This document shows, in pieces, positions 36,062 to 45,213 of a stretch of DNA of 64,000 nt (the first letter of the stretch is position 1; every line of letters starts with the position of its first letter). The translations under genes and the position numbers were made by a program. The DNA comes from an uncultured Bacilli bacterium (GTDB lineage: Bacteria > Bacillota_I > Bacilli_A > RF39 > UBA660). The notes below the pieces were generated by a model. The model was given only the letters and a program-made list of their open reading frames with translations. It did not search any database and was not told where the DNA came from. The stretch covers positions 1-64,000 of the forward strand of contig CAKOJJ010000004.1 in assembly GCA_934089275.1 (NCBI GenBank), given 5' to 3'.

Positions 36062-37936
36062 ATGAAATATGATGTAATAGTAGTTGGAGGCGGACATGCC
36101 GGTTGTGAAGCTGCATCTGCTGCTGCAAGATGTGGATGTTTTACAGCGCTTATCACTTCCAATTTAAAAAATATAGCTGATATGCCTTGTAATCCAAGTA
36201 TTGGTGGAACAGCGAAAGGAATTGTTGTAAGGGAAGTAGATGCTTTAGGTGGTTTAATGGGGCGTGTAGCTGATATGTCTCATTTACAAATAAAAATGCT
36301 AAATTCTAGTAAAGGTCCAGCTGTTAAAAGCCTTCGTGCTCAAGGAGATAAAATTACTTATCCTAAAAATATGGTAAATGAATTAAAAAAATTTGAAAAC
36401 CTTGAAATAATAGAAGGAATGGTTGAGGATTTAATTGTTGAAGATAATTCTATTAAAGGAGTAATCTTGGATAATGGAGATAAATACTCTTGTACATCTT
36501 TAGTATTAACAACAGGAACATACTTAAAAAGTAAAATTTTAGTAGGGGATACTCATAAATACGAAGGACCTCATGGGGAAGTTAGCAGTAAACATCTTTC
36601 TGATAAATTAAGAGCTCTTGGATTAGAAATTCAAAGATTAAAAACTGGAACTCCTCAAAGAATAGACCCAACAACAGTTGATTATTCAGTTTTAACTGAG
36701 GAATTAGGTGATGATGAATTACTTGCATTCTCTTTTGATAGAAAACCGGATTATGATCCTAAAAAACAAAGAAAATGTTATTTAGTTTACACAAATGAAG
36801 AAACTCATAAAATAATAAGAGATAATTTGGAAAAATCAGCAATGTATGGTGGTTATGCTGAAGGAATAGGTCCACGTTACTGTCCAAGTATTGAGGATAA
36901 AGTGGTTCGTTTTAAGGATAAAGAAAGACATCAATTATTTCTAGAACCTGAAAGTGATTTTTATCCAGATTTATATTTACAAGGTTTTTCAACATCTATG
37001 CCAATAGACGTTCAAGAAAAAATGGTTCACAGTTTAAAAGGGTTAGAACATGCTAAAATATTAAAATATGCTTATGCAATTGAATATGATGCAATCAATC
37101 CGTTACAAATGAAACCATCTTTGGAATCTAAGGTTATAAATGGATTATTTACTGCTGGTCAAATAAATGGTACAAGTGGGTATGAAGAAGCTGCTGGTCA
37201 AGGTATAATTGCTGGAATTAATGCAAGTCAAAAAGTAAAAGGTGAAGAACCTCTAATTTTAAAAAGAAATGAAGCTTATATCGGTGTATTAATTGATGAT
37301 TTAGTAACAAAGGGAACAAAAGAACCTTATAGATTATTAACTAGCCGTGCTGAATATCGTTTAGTTTTAAGACATGATAATGCTGATTTAAGATTAAGAA
37401 GCATTGGTTATAAATATGGTTCTGTAACCGAAGAACAAATGAATAATTTAAAACGAAAGAAAGAAAGTATTGCTTGTTTAAAAGATGAACTTGCAAACAT
37501 TAAAGTTAATTCTCATAATGTTACTAAAGAAATACTAGAATCTTTAGAAACTGATACTTTTGAAGTAGGAATGAGTCTTTTAAATTTACTAAAAAGACCA
37601 CAAATAAAAATAAGTATGTTAAAACCATACTTAGAAAATACTTATACAGATGAAGTTCTTGAAATAGTTGAAGTAGAAATTAAATATGCTGGTTATATTG
37701 AAAAAACAAATCGTGAAATAGAAAAAATGTTAAAGTTAGAAAGTAAACAAATTCCTGATGATATTGATTATGATAAAGTATCCAATATTGCCAGTGAAGC
37801 TAAACAAAAATTAAAACAAATTCGTCCTCAAACTTTAGCTCAAGCAACACGTATAAGTGGAGTAAATTTAACAGATATATCTGTACTTTCAGTTTATTTA
37901 AAAAAACATTATAGTAAGGATTTAAAAGATGAATAA
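36062..37936 (+). CDS. mnmG: tRNA modification enzyme MnmG (GidA)
   Basis: The 624-residue FAD enzyme has the GGGHAGCEAA dinucleotide loop at residues 8-17, NPSIGGTAKG, and the folded C-terminal helical domain that contacts MnmE. FTAGQINGTSGYEEAAGQG is the second signature. It overlaps rsmG by 8 bp, an operon of mnmE-mnmG-rsmG. Confidence 0.97.
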   Translation: MKYDVIVVGGGHAGCEAASAAARCGCFTALITSNLKNIADMPCNPSIGGTAKGIVVREVDALGGLMGRVADMSHLQIKMLNSSKGPAVKSLRAQGDKITYPKNMVNELKKFENLEIIEGMVEDLIVEDNSIKGVILDNGDKYSCTSLVLTTGTYLKSKILVGDTHKYEGPHGEVSSKHLSDKLRALGLEIQRLKTGTPQRIDPTTVDYSVLTEELGDDELLAFSFDRKPDYDPKKQRKCYLVYTNEETHKIIRDNLEKSAMYGGYAEGIGPRYCPSIEDKVVRFKDKERHQLFLEPESDFYPDLYLQGFSTSMPIDVQEKMVHSLKGLEHAKILKYAYAIEYDAINPLQMKPSLESKVINGLFTAGQINGTSGYEEAAGQGIIAGINASQKVKGEEPLILKRNEAYIGVLIDDLVTKGTKEPYRLLTSRAEYRLVLRHDNADLRLRSIGYKYGSVTEEQMNNLKRKKESIACLKDELANIKVNSHNVTKEILESLETDTFEVGMSLLNLLKRPQIKISMLKPYLENTYTDEVLEIVEVEIKYAGYIEKTNREIEKMLKLESKQIPDDIDYDKVSNIASEAKQKLKQIRPQTLAQATRISGVNLTDISVLSVYLKKHYSKDLKDE

Positions 37937-38651
37937 AGAAGAATTTGTAAATGAATTATCTAAATTTGATATCAAAATAGATGATGAAACATTAGAAAAA
38001 TTTAATATTTATATAGAAGAACTCTTAAAATATAATGAACACACAAATTTAACAGCAATAAGAGATTATGATTCGATTTTACTAAAACATTTTTTTGATT
38101 CTCTTATGATAGAAAGATTTTATGACTTTTCATCAGTAGAAACCTTACTTGATATTGGAACAGGTGCTGGATTTCCAGGCATGGTTTTAGCTATAATGCA
38201 TCCAAATATTAAAGTAACTTTATTAGATTCTAATAATAAAAAGTTGAAATTTCTAGAGTTATTAACAATAAAATTAGGTATAAAAAATGTTGAAATAGTT
38301 CACGAAAGAGCTGAAGAGTTTGCAAAATTAAGAAGAGAATATTATGACGTTGTTACATCACGTGCTGTAAGTGACTTACAAATTTTATCTGAACTAAGTA
38401 TACCTTTTTGTAAGTTAAATGGATATTTTATACCTCTTAAAGGTAATATTGATGATGAATTAAAAAGAAGTAACAAAATAATAGCTACGTTGGGTGGAAA
38501 CATTGAAAAAACATTTACTTATAAATTAATAAAAGAGGATTCCCTTAGAAATATTATTTTAATTAAAAAGATAAAGAAAACTCCTGATAAGTATCCTCGT
38601 GCATATTCAAAAATTAAAAATGATGTTGAAAAAAGTAGTAAAATAAAGTAA
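37929..38651 (+). CDS. rsmG: 16S rRNA m7G527 methyltransferase RsmG
   Basis: The 240-residue class I methyltransferase (GidB) has NLTAIRDYDSILLKHFFDSL (about 37-56), the SAM loop LLDIGTGAGFPGMVLA (about 74-89), and TSRAVSDL. The end carries PDKYPRAYSKIKN (usual PRK..G.P replaced). It overlaps mnmG and precedes the noc-like gene, as in Bacillus. Confidence 0.95.
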   Translation: MNKEEFVNELSKFDIKIDDETLEKFNIYIEELLKYNEHTNLTAIRDYDSILLKHFFDSLMIERFYDFSSVETLLDIGTGAGFPGMVLAIMHPNIKVTLLDSNNKKLKFLELLTIKLGIKNVEIVHERAEEFAKLRREYYDVVTSRAVSDLQILSELSIPFCKLNGYFIPLKGNIDDELKRSNKIIATLGGNIEKTFTYKLIKEDSLRNIILIKKIKKTPDKYPRAYSKIKNDVEKSSKIK

Positions 38652-38681
38652 TATTAGTATAGAATAATTGGGGTGAAGAAC

Positions 38682-39791
38682 ATGAAAATGGAATCACAAA
38701 TACAACTTATTAATATGGAAGATATAATTCCTAATAGATTTCAACCAAGACTTCGATTTTCTGAAGAAGGATTAGATGAACTTGCTGAATCTATAAAAGA
38801 ACATGGAATTATTCAACCACTTGTTTTAAGAAGAGTTGGAAATAAATTTGAAATAATAGCAGGTGAGAGAAGGTTTAAAGCATCTGAATTAGCTGGATTA
38901 ACTGCAGTTCCTGCAATAATAACTGATTTAGATGATAATGAATCGGCCGAAGTAGCTATAATTGAAAATACACATCGAAGAAATCTTTCAGCCATTGAAG
39001 AAGCTAGATCTTATAAAAAACTTTTAGATAGAAAATATGTAACTCAAGATCAACTTGCAAAACGTTTAGGTACGAGTCAATCAACTTTAGCCAATAAAAT
39101 TCGTCTTTTAAGCTTAGCTCCAGAAGTTCAAGATGCTTTGATGAATGAAAAAATAAGCGAAAGACATGCAAGAAGTTTGCTTAAAGTAACTGATAAACTA
39201 AAACAAGTTGAATTATTAAACAAAATCATTACTGAGAGATGGACAGTAAAAAGACTTGATGATGAAATTCAAGATATTTTATCAAGTTATCAAAACAGTA
39301 AGAACATAACTGGAGAAGTACATGCCAACAGTCAACTAGATGTTAATGTTAACGATATATTAAACAATTCTACTGATATTAGTACATCTAATGAAGTGAA
39401 TTACTCATACACTGGTGACTCTAACGGTCAACCAACTAGTAAAAAAACATTTTTCTTTAACAATTTAGAAAATGAATCTGTTAATATGAATCCTGAAGCA
39501 TCAATTGGATTTAATCCATTTAAAACGAGTGGTATAAACACAAATCCACTAATAAATGAGTTAGATGTTATTGATATTGATGAAGATGAAGAAAATGAAC
39601 CAAAACAACAAGAAGCTCAAAAACCAAAAACATATGGTGAACCTATTGTAGAAACAACAACAGAGATTGAAAATGAATTAAAGAAAATTATCAATCTTGC
39701 CAATAAAAAATCTCAAAAAGTGAGATTTGAAGAATTTGATTTTGGAGACATGTATCAAATAGTTATTAAAGTAGACAAAAACGGCCATTAA
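38682..39791 (+). CDS. noc: Noc-type ParB-family DNA-binding protein
   Basis: The 369-residue ParB/Noc protein has the CTP-binding GERRFKA box and ENTHRRNLSAIEEA at about 76-105. The helix-turn-helix reads SQSTLANKIRLLSL. At the positions that set specificity in the ParB/Noc family it carries Q, K and R (SQST, LANK, SERHAR) as in Noc, not the parS-type residues. The C-terminal dimer part ends EEFDFGDMYQIVIKV, as in Noc. Between them is a 120-residue Asn/Ser/Thr-rich insert. The N-terminal amphipathic membrane helix of Bacillus Noc is absent. Location after rsmG matches noc. GGGGTG serves ATG 38682; a GTG three codons upstream is possible. Confidence 0.85.
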   Translation: MKMESQIQLINMEDIIPNRFQPRLRFSEEGLDELAESIKEHGIIQPLVLRRVGNKFEIIAGERRFKASELAGLTAVPAIITDLDDNESAEVAIIENTHRRNLSAIEEARSYKKLLDRKYVTQDQLAKRLGTSQSTLANKIRLLSLAPEVQDALMNEKISERHARSLLKVTDKLKQVELLNKIITERWTVKRLDDEIQDILSSYQNSKNITGEVHANSQLDVNVNDILNNSTDISTSNEVNYSYTGDSNGQPTSKKTFFFNNLENESVNMNPEASIGFNPFKTSGINTNPLINELDVIDIDEDEENEPKQQEAQKPKTYGEPIVETTTEIENELKKIINLANKKSQKVRFEEFDFGDMYQIVIKVDKNGH

Positions 39792-39801
39792 GGTCGTTTT
39801 T
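39777..39801. terminator. bidirectional terminator between noc and the PBP gene
   Basis: AAAAACGGCC and GGTCGTTTTT flank a five-base loop with A-run and T-run on the two sides. It overlaps the noc stop codon and the end of the convergent PBP gene. Confidence 0.85.
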
Positions 39802-41716
39802 ATTTCATATAAGGACTTTGAGTTCCATTAATAAAGTAGAATAGTTCTTTTGATTTAGCATCATATTTTCCTGTTTTAGGATTCATTGGAATCGCGATGA
39901 CATTTTCTGGTAAAGGATACCATTCATCATCTATTATATCTTCAGTAAAAGCATTAACGCTTCGAAGCCATATATCTTTTATTATTTTAGAATAAGTTTT
40001 AGGTATATCTTTATTTTGATCATTTCCAGCCCAAAAAATCGATAAAACATTGTTATTATAACCACTTATCCAATAATCATTATCGGTTGTTCCACTTTTT
40101 AAAGCGTATTTTTGATTTAATTTTCCATTTAAATAAAGAACAGTAGGTGAATTATAATCGACATAATTATAATTATACGTATTTCTCATCATTTCATTTA
40201 AAATATATAAAGCGTCATCATTTAAAACTTTTTCTTCTTTATTTTTATGAATATACAAGACATTACCATTAACATCTTCAATTTTATTTATAAAATAAAG
40301 TTCTCTTTTGTAGCCATTACTTGCAAGTGTAGTATAAGCAGTTGCATAATCTAACATATTGATTTCACTAGCGCCTAAAGCAAGAGAAGGGTTAGGAGCT
40401 AAGTTTTCTTTTAATCCGCAGGTTTTTAAAGTATCAACTAAAGTATTCTCTCCTAAAAACAAATGTGTTTTAACAGCGTAAATATTATCAGAGTAGGCAA
40501 GAGCTAAAGCCATGGATATATCTTTATTAGCATATTTATTGCCATAGTTCGTAGGATTATAAACCTTGTTTTCTTGAAATACAAATGAAGTTTTTTCAGA
40601 CTTAAATGTAGATGCTTCAGTCATACCACTATTTAAAGCCGCATAATATAAGAAAGGCTTTATTGTAGAACCAACATGTCTTTTTGATTTTAACACTCTA
40701 TTATATTGACTTTTAGAGTAATTTTTACCACCAGCTAAAGCAACTACCTTACCATTTCTTGGATTAACAACAATTCCAGCAACCTGATTATCATCATCAA
40801 GAGTTTTAGCTTTTATTTCTTCATCCATTGCTTTTTGAGTATCTAAATCTAAATTAGTATATATTCTAATTCCTCCAGAATTAATTAATTTTTGTGGAAT
40901 AGAAGTAATTTTAGAAAGCTCATCCAAAACAGCATCTTGATAGTACATTAAAGTACTTAAATTATTTGTAGTCTTTTTACCATATAAATTTAAATTATCA
41001 AAATTAAGATTATCATACACTTCGTTTGTAATCGTGCCATTTTCTTTTAATACACTTTTTACTACGTTAACTCTTTTCATACAAGCTTCCATATTTGAAA
41101 TAGGATTATAGTTATTTGGACTTTTAGGAATACCTGCTAAAATAATTGCTTCTTCATCTGTTAAATCACTAGGTTCTTTATTAAAATAATAATTAGCTGC
41201 ATTTTTTATTCCATAAACTCCTTCTCCAAAATAAATTGTATTTAAATATCCCTCTAAAATTTCATCTTTAGAATAATGAGTTTCTAATTTTATTGTTAAA
41301 AACGCTTCTTCAATTTTTCTTTCCCAGGTTTGATCAAAAGTTAAATATAAGTTCTTTACATATTGCTGACTTATAGAAGAAGCACCAGCAAGTATTTTTC
41401 CGGATTTTATATTGGTAAATAAAGTTTTTAAAATTCTTGGTATATCAAAACCTAAATGATGATAAAAATGTTGATCTTCAATAGAAATAATGTATTTTAA
41501 AAATTTAGGATCTATTTCTTTTAAAGATACCCAGGCACTTTTATTGCTACCTTGATAAACAACATTATCTTTATTATCATATAAGTAGTATGAATTAGCC
41601 GAATTTAAGGACATTGCTGGCATAAAATACGAATAAACATATATTCCGATAATTATAACTAAAGTACTGATGAAAAGAAGAATAGATATTTTAAATAGGT
41701 TTTTTATGTGTTTCAT
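39800..41716 (-). CDS. class A penicillin-binding protein (transglycosylase/transpeptidase)
   Basis: The 638-residue membrane-anchored peptidoglycan synthase has an N-terminal transmembrane segment (about 8-32). The glycosyltransferase domain has the catalytic glutamate in SIEDQHFYHH, then GASSISQQYVKNLYL and GYLNTIYFGEGVYGI. The transpeptidase domain has SxxK in GSTIKPF, SxN in YSDNIYA, and KSGT in ALKSGTTDNDYW. It is PBP1A/PBP2A-like. It is the only minus-strand gene in this arm before the accessory region. Confidence 0.93.
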   Translation of the reverse strand: MKHIKNLFKISILLFISTLVIIIGIYVYSYFMPAMSLNSANSYYLYDNKDNVVYQGSNKSAWVSLKEIDPKFLKYIISIEDQHFYHHLGFDIPRILKTLFTNIKSGKILAGASSISQQYVKNLYLTFDQTWERKIEEAFLTIKLETHYSKDEILEGYLNTIYFGEGVYGIKNAANYYFNKEPSDLTDEEAIILAGIPKSPNNYNPISNMEACMKRVNVVKSVLKENGTITNEVYDNLNFDNLNLYGKKTTNNLSTLMYYQDAVLDELSKITSIPQKLINSGGIRIYTNLDLDTQKAMDEEIKAKTLDDDNQVAGIVVNPRNGKVVALAGGKNYSKSQYNRVLKSKRHVGSTIKPFLYYAALNSGMTEASTFKSEKTSFVFQENKVYNPTNYGNKYANKDISMALALAYSDNIYAVKTHLFLGENTLVDTLKTCGLKENLAPNPSLALGASEINMLDYATAYTTLASNGYKRELYFINKIEDVNGNVLYIHKNKEEKVLNDDALYILNEMMRNTYNYNYVDYNSPTVLYLNGKLNQKYALKSGTTDNDYWISGYNNNVLSIFWAGNDQNKDIPKTYSKIIKDIWLRSVNAFTEDIIDDEWYPLPENVIAIPMNPKTGKYDAKSKELFYFINGTQSPYMK

Positions 41717-41788
41717 TTCATCACCTTTTATTATAATGAGACAAAATAAGAAAAATATGATAAAATATCGGCAAGTAAGGAAGATTTT

Positions 41789-42124
41789 ATGGAAAAACTA
41801 AAATTTATTCTTCAAAGTGATGGAGTAGATGCCATTAATCGCGAAGCAAATTATTATATAAAAGATAATATAATTAAATTTAAAATAGACAAAACTGTAT
41901 ATGAATATGACTTAAATAAAGATATTTTAAAAAAAAGTGATGAATCTATATTATCAATGGATTTTCTGAATCTTTTAATTGTAATAACTTTAAAAGAAAA
42001 CGACTATAGTTTTGATATTCCTATATTTAATGTTTTAATTGAAAAAGAGGAACACATAATAAAAATTAGTTATGATATAGAAGAGGATAAAATGACTAAT
42101 AAACGTATAATTATAGAATATTAA
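41789..42124 (+). CDS. DUF1934-like (YwiB) beta-barrel protein
   Basis: The 111-residue protein is strand-rich, resembling the calycin-like DUF1934 family (YwiB). In Bacillus ywiB lies close to rpoE, with argS between; here rpoE follows at 111 bp and argS is not adjacent. Assignment relies on synteny and general strand pattern, since sequence motifs of this family are weak. The molecular role is unknown. Confidence 0.55.
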   Translation: MEKLKFILQSDGVDAINREANYYIKDNIIKFKIDKTVYEYDLNKDILKKSDESILSMDFLNLLIVITLKENDYSFDIPIFNVLIEKEEHIIKISYDIEEDKMTNKRIIIEY

Positions 42125-42235
42125 TTATTTATATTGACAAGCAATAATTATATGATAAAATTATTATTGTTTTAAGTATTAATGACAAATTATTTTATTC
42201 ATGCATATAATGCAAGTGAATATAAGGAGGAAAAT

Positions 42236-42667
42236 ATGAAAACAATTAAATTAAGTGATGAAGAATTAGAAACTATGTCACACACTGATGTAGCTTATAT
42301 GATATTAAAAGAAAACGGAAGTAAAATGACAATTCAAGACTTATTTAAATCAGTTATTGAATTAATGCATCTTCCTGAATCTTATTTTGAAAGTAAAATA
42401 GCAGACTTCTTTGGTCTTCTTACTACTGATAAAAGATTTATAATGTTAGAGAAAGGTTATTGGGATCTTTCAGATAATCATTCTAAGAAAGTAGTAATCG
42501 AATCTGACGATGATGAAGAAGAAGTAATCGCAGATGAAGAAGATGAAGAATGTTTAGACGAAGATGATGTTAACTATGATGAAACAGTAGTTGACGATGA
42601 TGATGAAGACGACGATTTAAAGGATTTAGTTATAATAGATGATGTAGAAGAAACAGAAGCAATGTAG
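42236..42667 (+). CDS. rpoE: RNA polymerase delta subunit
   Basis: The 143-residue protein has a folded N-terminal winged-helix HARE-HTH domain (residues 1-80, MSHTDVAYMILKENG and FFGLLTTDKRFIML) and a highly acidic, disordered C-terminal tail, which is exactly the Gram-positive delta layout. Delta speeds RNA polymerase recycling. AAGGAGG precedes the ATG at 42236. A TATAAT at 42206-42211 is the probable -10. Confidence 0.93.
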   Translation: MKTIKLSDEELETMSHTDVAYMILKENGSKMTIQDLFKSVIELMHLPESYFESKIADFFGLLTTDKRFIMLEKGYWDLSDNHSKKVVIESDDDEEEVIADEEDEECLDEDDVNYDETVVDDDDEDDDLKDLVIIDDVEETEAM

Positions 42668-42685
42668 AAAAATTTAGGTGGGTAT

Positions 42686-43741
42686 ATGATAGATAGATTA
42701 AATATAATAGTTAGTAGATATAATGAAATTCAAGAAGAGTTATTAAAGCCTGAAATATTAGGAGATTACTCTAAAATGAAAACATTATCTAAAGAGAAAA
42801 GTGATCTTGAAGAAATCGTAAAAAAATATGATGAATATAAAGAAACACAAAAAAGAATAGATGATGCTAAAGTATTAATAAATGATCCAGAGATGCATGA
42901 TTTAGCTGAAATGGAACTAGATGAAGCAACTGAAAATCTAAAAACTATCACTCATGAACTAGAAATCCTTTTAATTCCTAAAGATGAAAATGATGGAAAA
43001 AATATTATTATGGAAATTCGTGGAGCTGCTGGAGGAGACGAAGCCAATATATTTGCCGGAGATTTATACAGAATGTATTCTAGGTATGCAGAAAAACAAG
43101 GTTGGAAAATTGAAGTAACAAATGAAGTTGAAGGTACAGCTGGAGGATACTCACAAATTGAATTTATGATTAAAGGTGAAAATGTTTATTCTAAATTAAA
43201 ATTTGAAAGTGGTTCTCATCGAGTTCAAAGAGTACCTGAAACGGAATCACAAGGAAGAATTCAAACATCAACAGCTACAGTTGCTGTAATGCCAGAAGCT
43301 GAAGAATTTGATTATGAATTGGATATGAATGAAATTAGAATTGATATAACTCGTTCAAGCGGATGTGGTGGACAAGGAGTAAATACTACTGACTCTGCCG
43401 TTAGACTTACTCATATTCCAACAGGTATAATTGTTTACAGCCAAACAGAGAGAAGTCAAATCAGAAATAAAGAAAAAGCTATACAAATTATGAAAACTCG
43501 TTTATATGATTTAAAACTTCGTGAAAAAGAAGAAGCTGAAGGTCAAGATAGAAGAAATAAAATTGGAACTGGAGATCGTTCTGAAAAGATAAGAACATAT
43601 AATTATCCACAAAATCGTGTAACTGATCATAGAATAGGCTTTTCTGTTATGAATCTTGATCGTGTAATGGACGGAGATTTAGATGCAATTATTGATGCAT
43701 TAATAACTGAAGATCAAAGAAGAAAACTAGAAAATAATTAA
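42686..43741 (+). CDS. prfA: peptide chain release factor 1
   Basis: RF1 of 351 residues recognises UAA and UAG. The GGQ motif is in SSGCGGQGVNTTDSA, and the codon-recognition region lies before it; the motif PxT is visible as RVPETESQGR. prmC, which methylates the GGQ glutamine, follows directly. Confidence 0.96.
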   Translation: MIDRLNIIVSRYNEIQEELLKPEILGDYSKMKTLSKEKSDLEEIVKKYDEYKETQKRIDDAKVLINDPEMHDLAEMELDEATENLKTITHELEILLIPKDENDGKNIIMEIRGAAGGDEANIFAGDLYRMYSRYAEKQGWKIEVTNEVEGTAGGYSQIEFMIKGENVYSKLKFESGSHRVQRVPETESQGRIQTSTATVAVMPEAEEFDYELDMNEIRIDITRSSGCGGQGVNTTDSAVRLTHIPTGIIVYSQTERSQIRNKEKAIQIMKTRLYDLKLREKEEAEGQDRRNKIGTGDRSEKIRTYNYPQNRVTDHRIGFSVMNLDRVMDGDLDAIIDALITEDQRRKLENN

Positions 43742-43761
43742 TTTTGTTGGGACTGATAACT

Positions 43762-44559
43762 TTGAAAATAAGTGAATATAAAAAATTAAAAGAAAAAGAA
43801 ATAAGTTTAACTTTGTTAAATACACTTATTTCTGCTTTTTTTTATAAAAAAGATGATAACTATGAGTTAACAAAAGAAGATTTAACTCTTTTAAATAGCA
43901 AAATAGAAGAAATAAAAAGCGGAAAACCAATACAATATGTTATTGGAAATGTTGATTTCTATGGTTATATTTTTGATGTTAATGAAAATGTATTAATTCC
44001 ACGATTTGAAACAGAAACATTGGTTGAAAAAACACTTAACTATATACAAAAATATTTTAATAAGAAAGTAGATATAGTTGATTTAGGAACCGGTTCAGGA
44101 TGTATTGCAATTACTCTAAAGAAAAAAATTGATTGTAATGTTGATGCCGTTGATATTTCTTCCTCTGCTTTAAAGGTGGCTAAAGAAAATGCTAAAAAAA
44201 ATAATGTTAATATTAATTTTATTGAAGGTGATATGTTAAAGCCTTTAGATAAAAAGTATGATGTTATTATTTCAAATCCACCATACATTGATCCTGAAGA
44301 AGAAATTATGGACATTGTTAAAGATAATGAACCAAGTTTAGCATTATATGCTTTAGATCATGGAATGTATTATTATAAAGAAATAATAAAAAATGCTAAA
44401 GAGTATTTAAATGCACGTTTTATAATTGCTTTTGAAATAGGATATAAACAAGGTGAAGAACTTCAAATGTTTGCCAAAAAATATTTCTCAGATGCAATTA
44501 TTTCCGTAGAAAACGATTTATCCGAAAAAAATAGATATTTATTCATTATAAGTGAATAA
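43762..44559 (+). CDS. prmC: RF glutamine methyltransferase PrmC
   Basis: This enzyme methylates the GGQ glutamine of release factors. The chain has VDLGTGSGCIAITL (SAM loop) and the catalytic ISNPPYI. VLIPRFETETLVE is a further family signature. A TTG at 43762 gives an N-terminus (LKISEY) like other PrmC proteins; the frame can begin at a TTG at 43744. The ribosome binding site is weak, so translation may be coupled to prfA. Confidence 0.93.
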   Translation: MKISEYKKLKEKEISLTLLNTLISAFFYKKDDNYELTKEDLTLLNSKIEEIKSGKPIQYVIGNVDFYGYIFDVNENVLIPRFETETLVEKTLNYIQKYFNKKVDIVDLGTGSGCIAITLKKKIDCNVDAVDISSSALKVAKENAKKNNVNINFIEGDMLKPLDKKYDVIISNPPYIDPEEEIMDIVKDNEPSLALYALDHGMYYYKEIIKNAKEYLNARFIIAFEIGYKQGEELQMFAKKYFSDAIISVENDLSEKNRYLFIISE

Positions 44560-44601
44560 ATTTTTTTATTTGGCCTCATATAGATAGTAGAGGTGGAAAT
44601 A

Positions 44602-45129
44602 ATGAAAAAAATATTAATTATAGTAGCAGCATTGATGATTGTAGTTGTAAATAATAAATCAAAAGATGATTTAATAATACCAGATGCATCCATACGTTTT
44701 AGAGTAATTGCCAATAGCAACACTTTAGAGGATATAACTGAAAAAAATAAATTAAGTAATTATTTAGATTCTAAAATATTTGAATTTATTAAAAATAGTA
44801 CTTCAGCAACTGAAGCTAAACAAACTTTAACAGCTAATAAAACTAAAATATCATCAATTATCGATGAATATTTATTGAATAACAGAATAGATTATGGTTA
44901 TGAATTATCAATTGGAGAAAATTATTTTCCAACAAAATATTATAAAGGAATAAAATATAATGCAGGATATTATGATTCTGTTGTTGTTAAATTAGGTTCA
45001 TCTAGCGGAATGAATTGGTGGTGTGTTATTTATCCTCCACTTTGTTTAATTGATGAGGAAAATAATAAAGATATTGAATATACTTCTTTAATAAAAGAAG
45101 TAATGGAAAAGTACAAAAATCGTTTATAA
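44602..45129 (+). CDS. spoIIR: stage II sporulation protein R
   Basis: SpoIIR is the forespore signal that activates processing of pro-sigma-E. The 175-residue protein has an N-terminal secretion segment (MKKILIIVAALMIVVV), then IRFRVIANSNT, and the C-terminal NWWCVIYPPLCLI that is diagnostic of the family. GAGGTGG precedes the ATG at 44602. Its sigma-F dependence in Bacillus is known; I find no clear sigma-F promoter here. Confidence 0.92.
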   Translation: MKKILIIVAALMIVVVNNKSKDDLIIPDASIRFRVIANSNTLEDITEKNKLSNYLDSKIFEFIKNSTSATEAKQTLTANKTKISSIIDEYLLNNRIDYGYELSIGENYFPTKYYKGIKYNAGYYDSVVVKLGSSSGMNWWCVIYPPLCLIDEENNKDIEYTSLIKEVMEKYKNRL

Positions 45130-45156
45130 TTGACAAATTCATCCATCATATTCGTC

Positions 45157-45185
45157 TTGAATAATAAATATATTAATAATATAAT
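45157..45185 (+). promoter_or_regulatory. promoter of murA
   Basis: TTGAAT and TATAAT separated by 17 bp lie 29 bp before the murA start, and separate murA from spoIIR. Confidence 0.75.
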
Positions 45186-45213
45186 TATATTAAGATGAAA
45201 TTAGGTGAAAATA

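Noticed and set aside
44560..44601. Sigma-F promoter directly upstream of spoIIR
   Set aside because: GGCCTCATA lacks the conserved A of the forespore -10 pattern and no GTATA lies at suitable distance.
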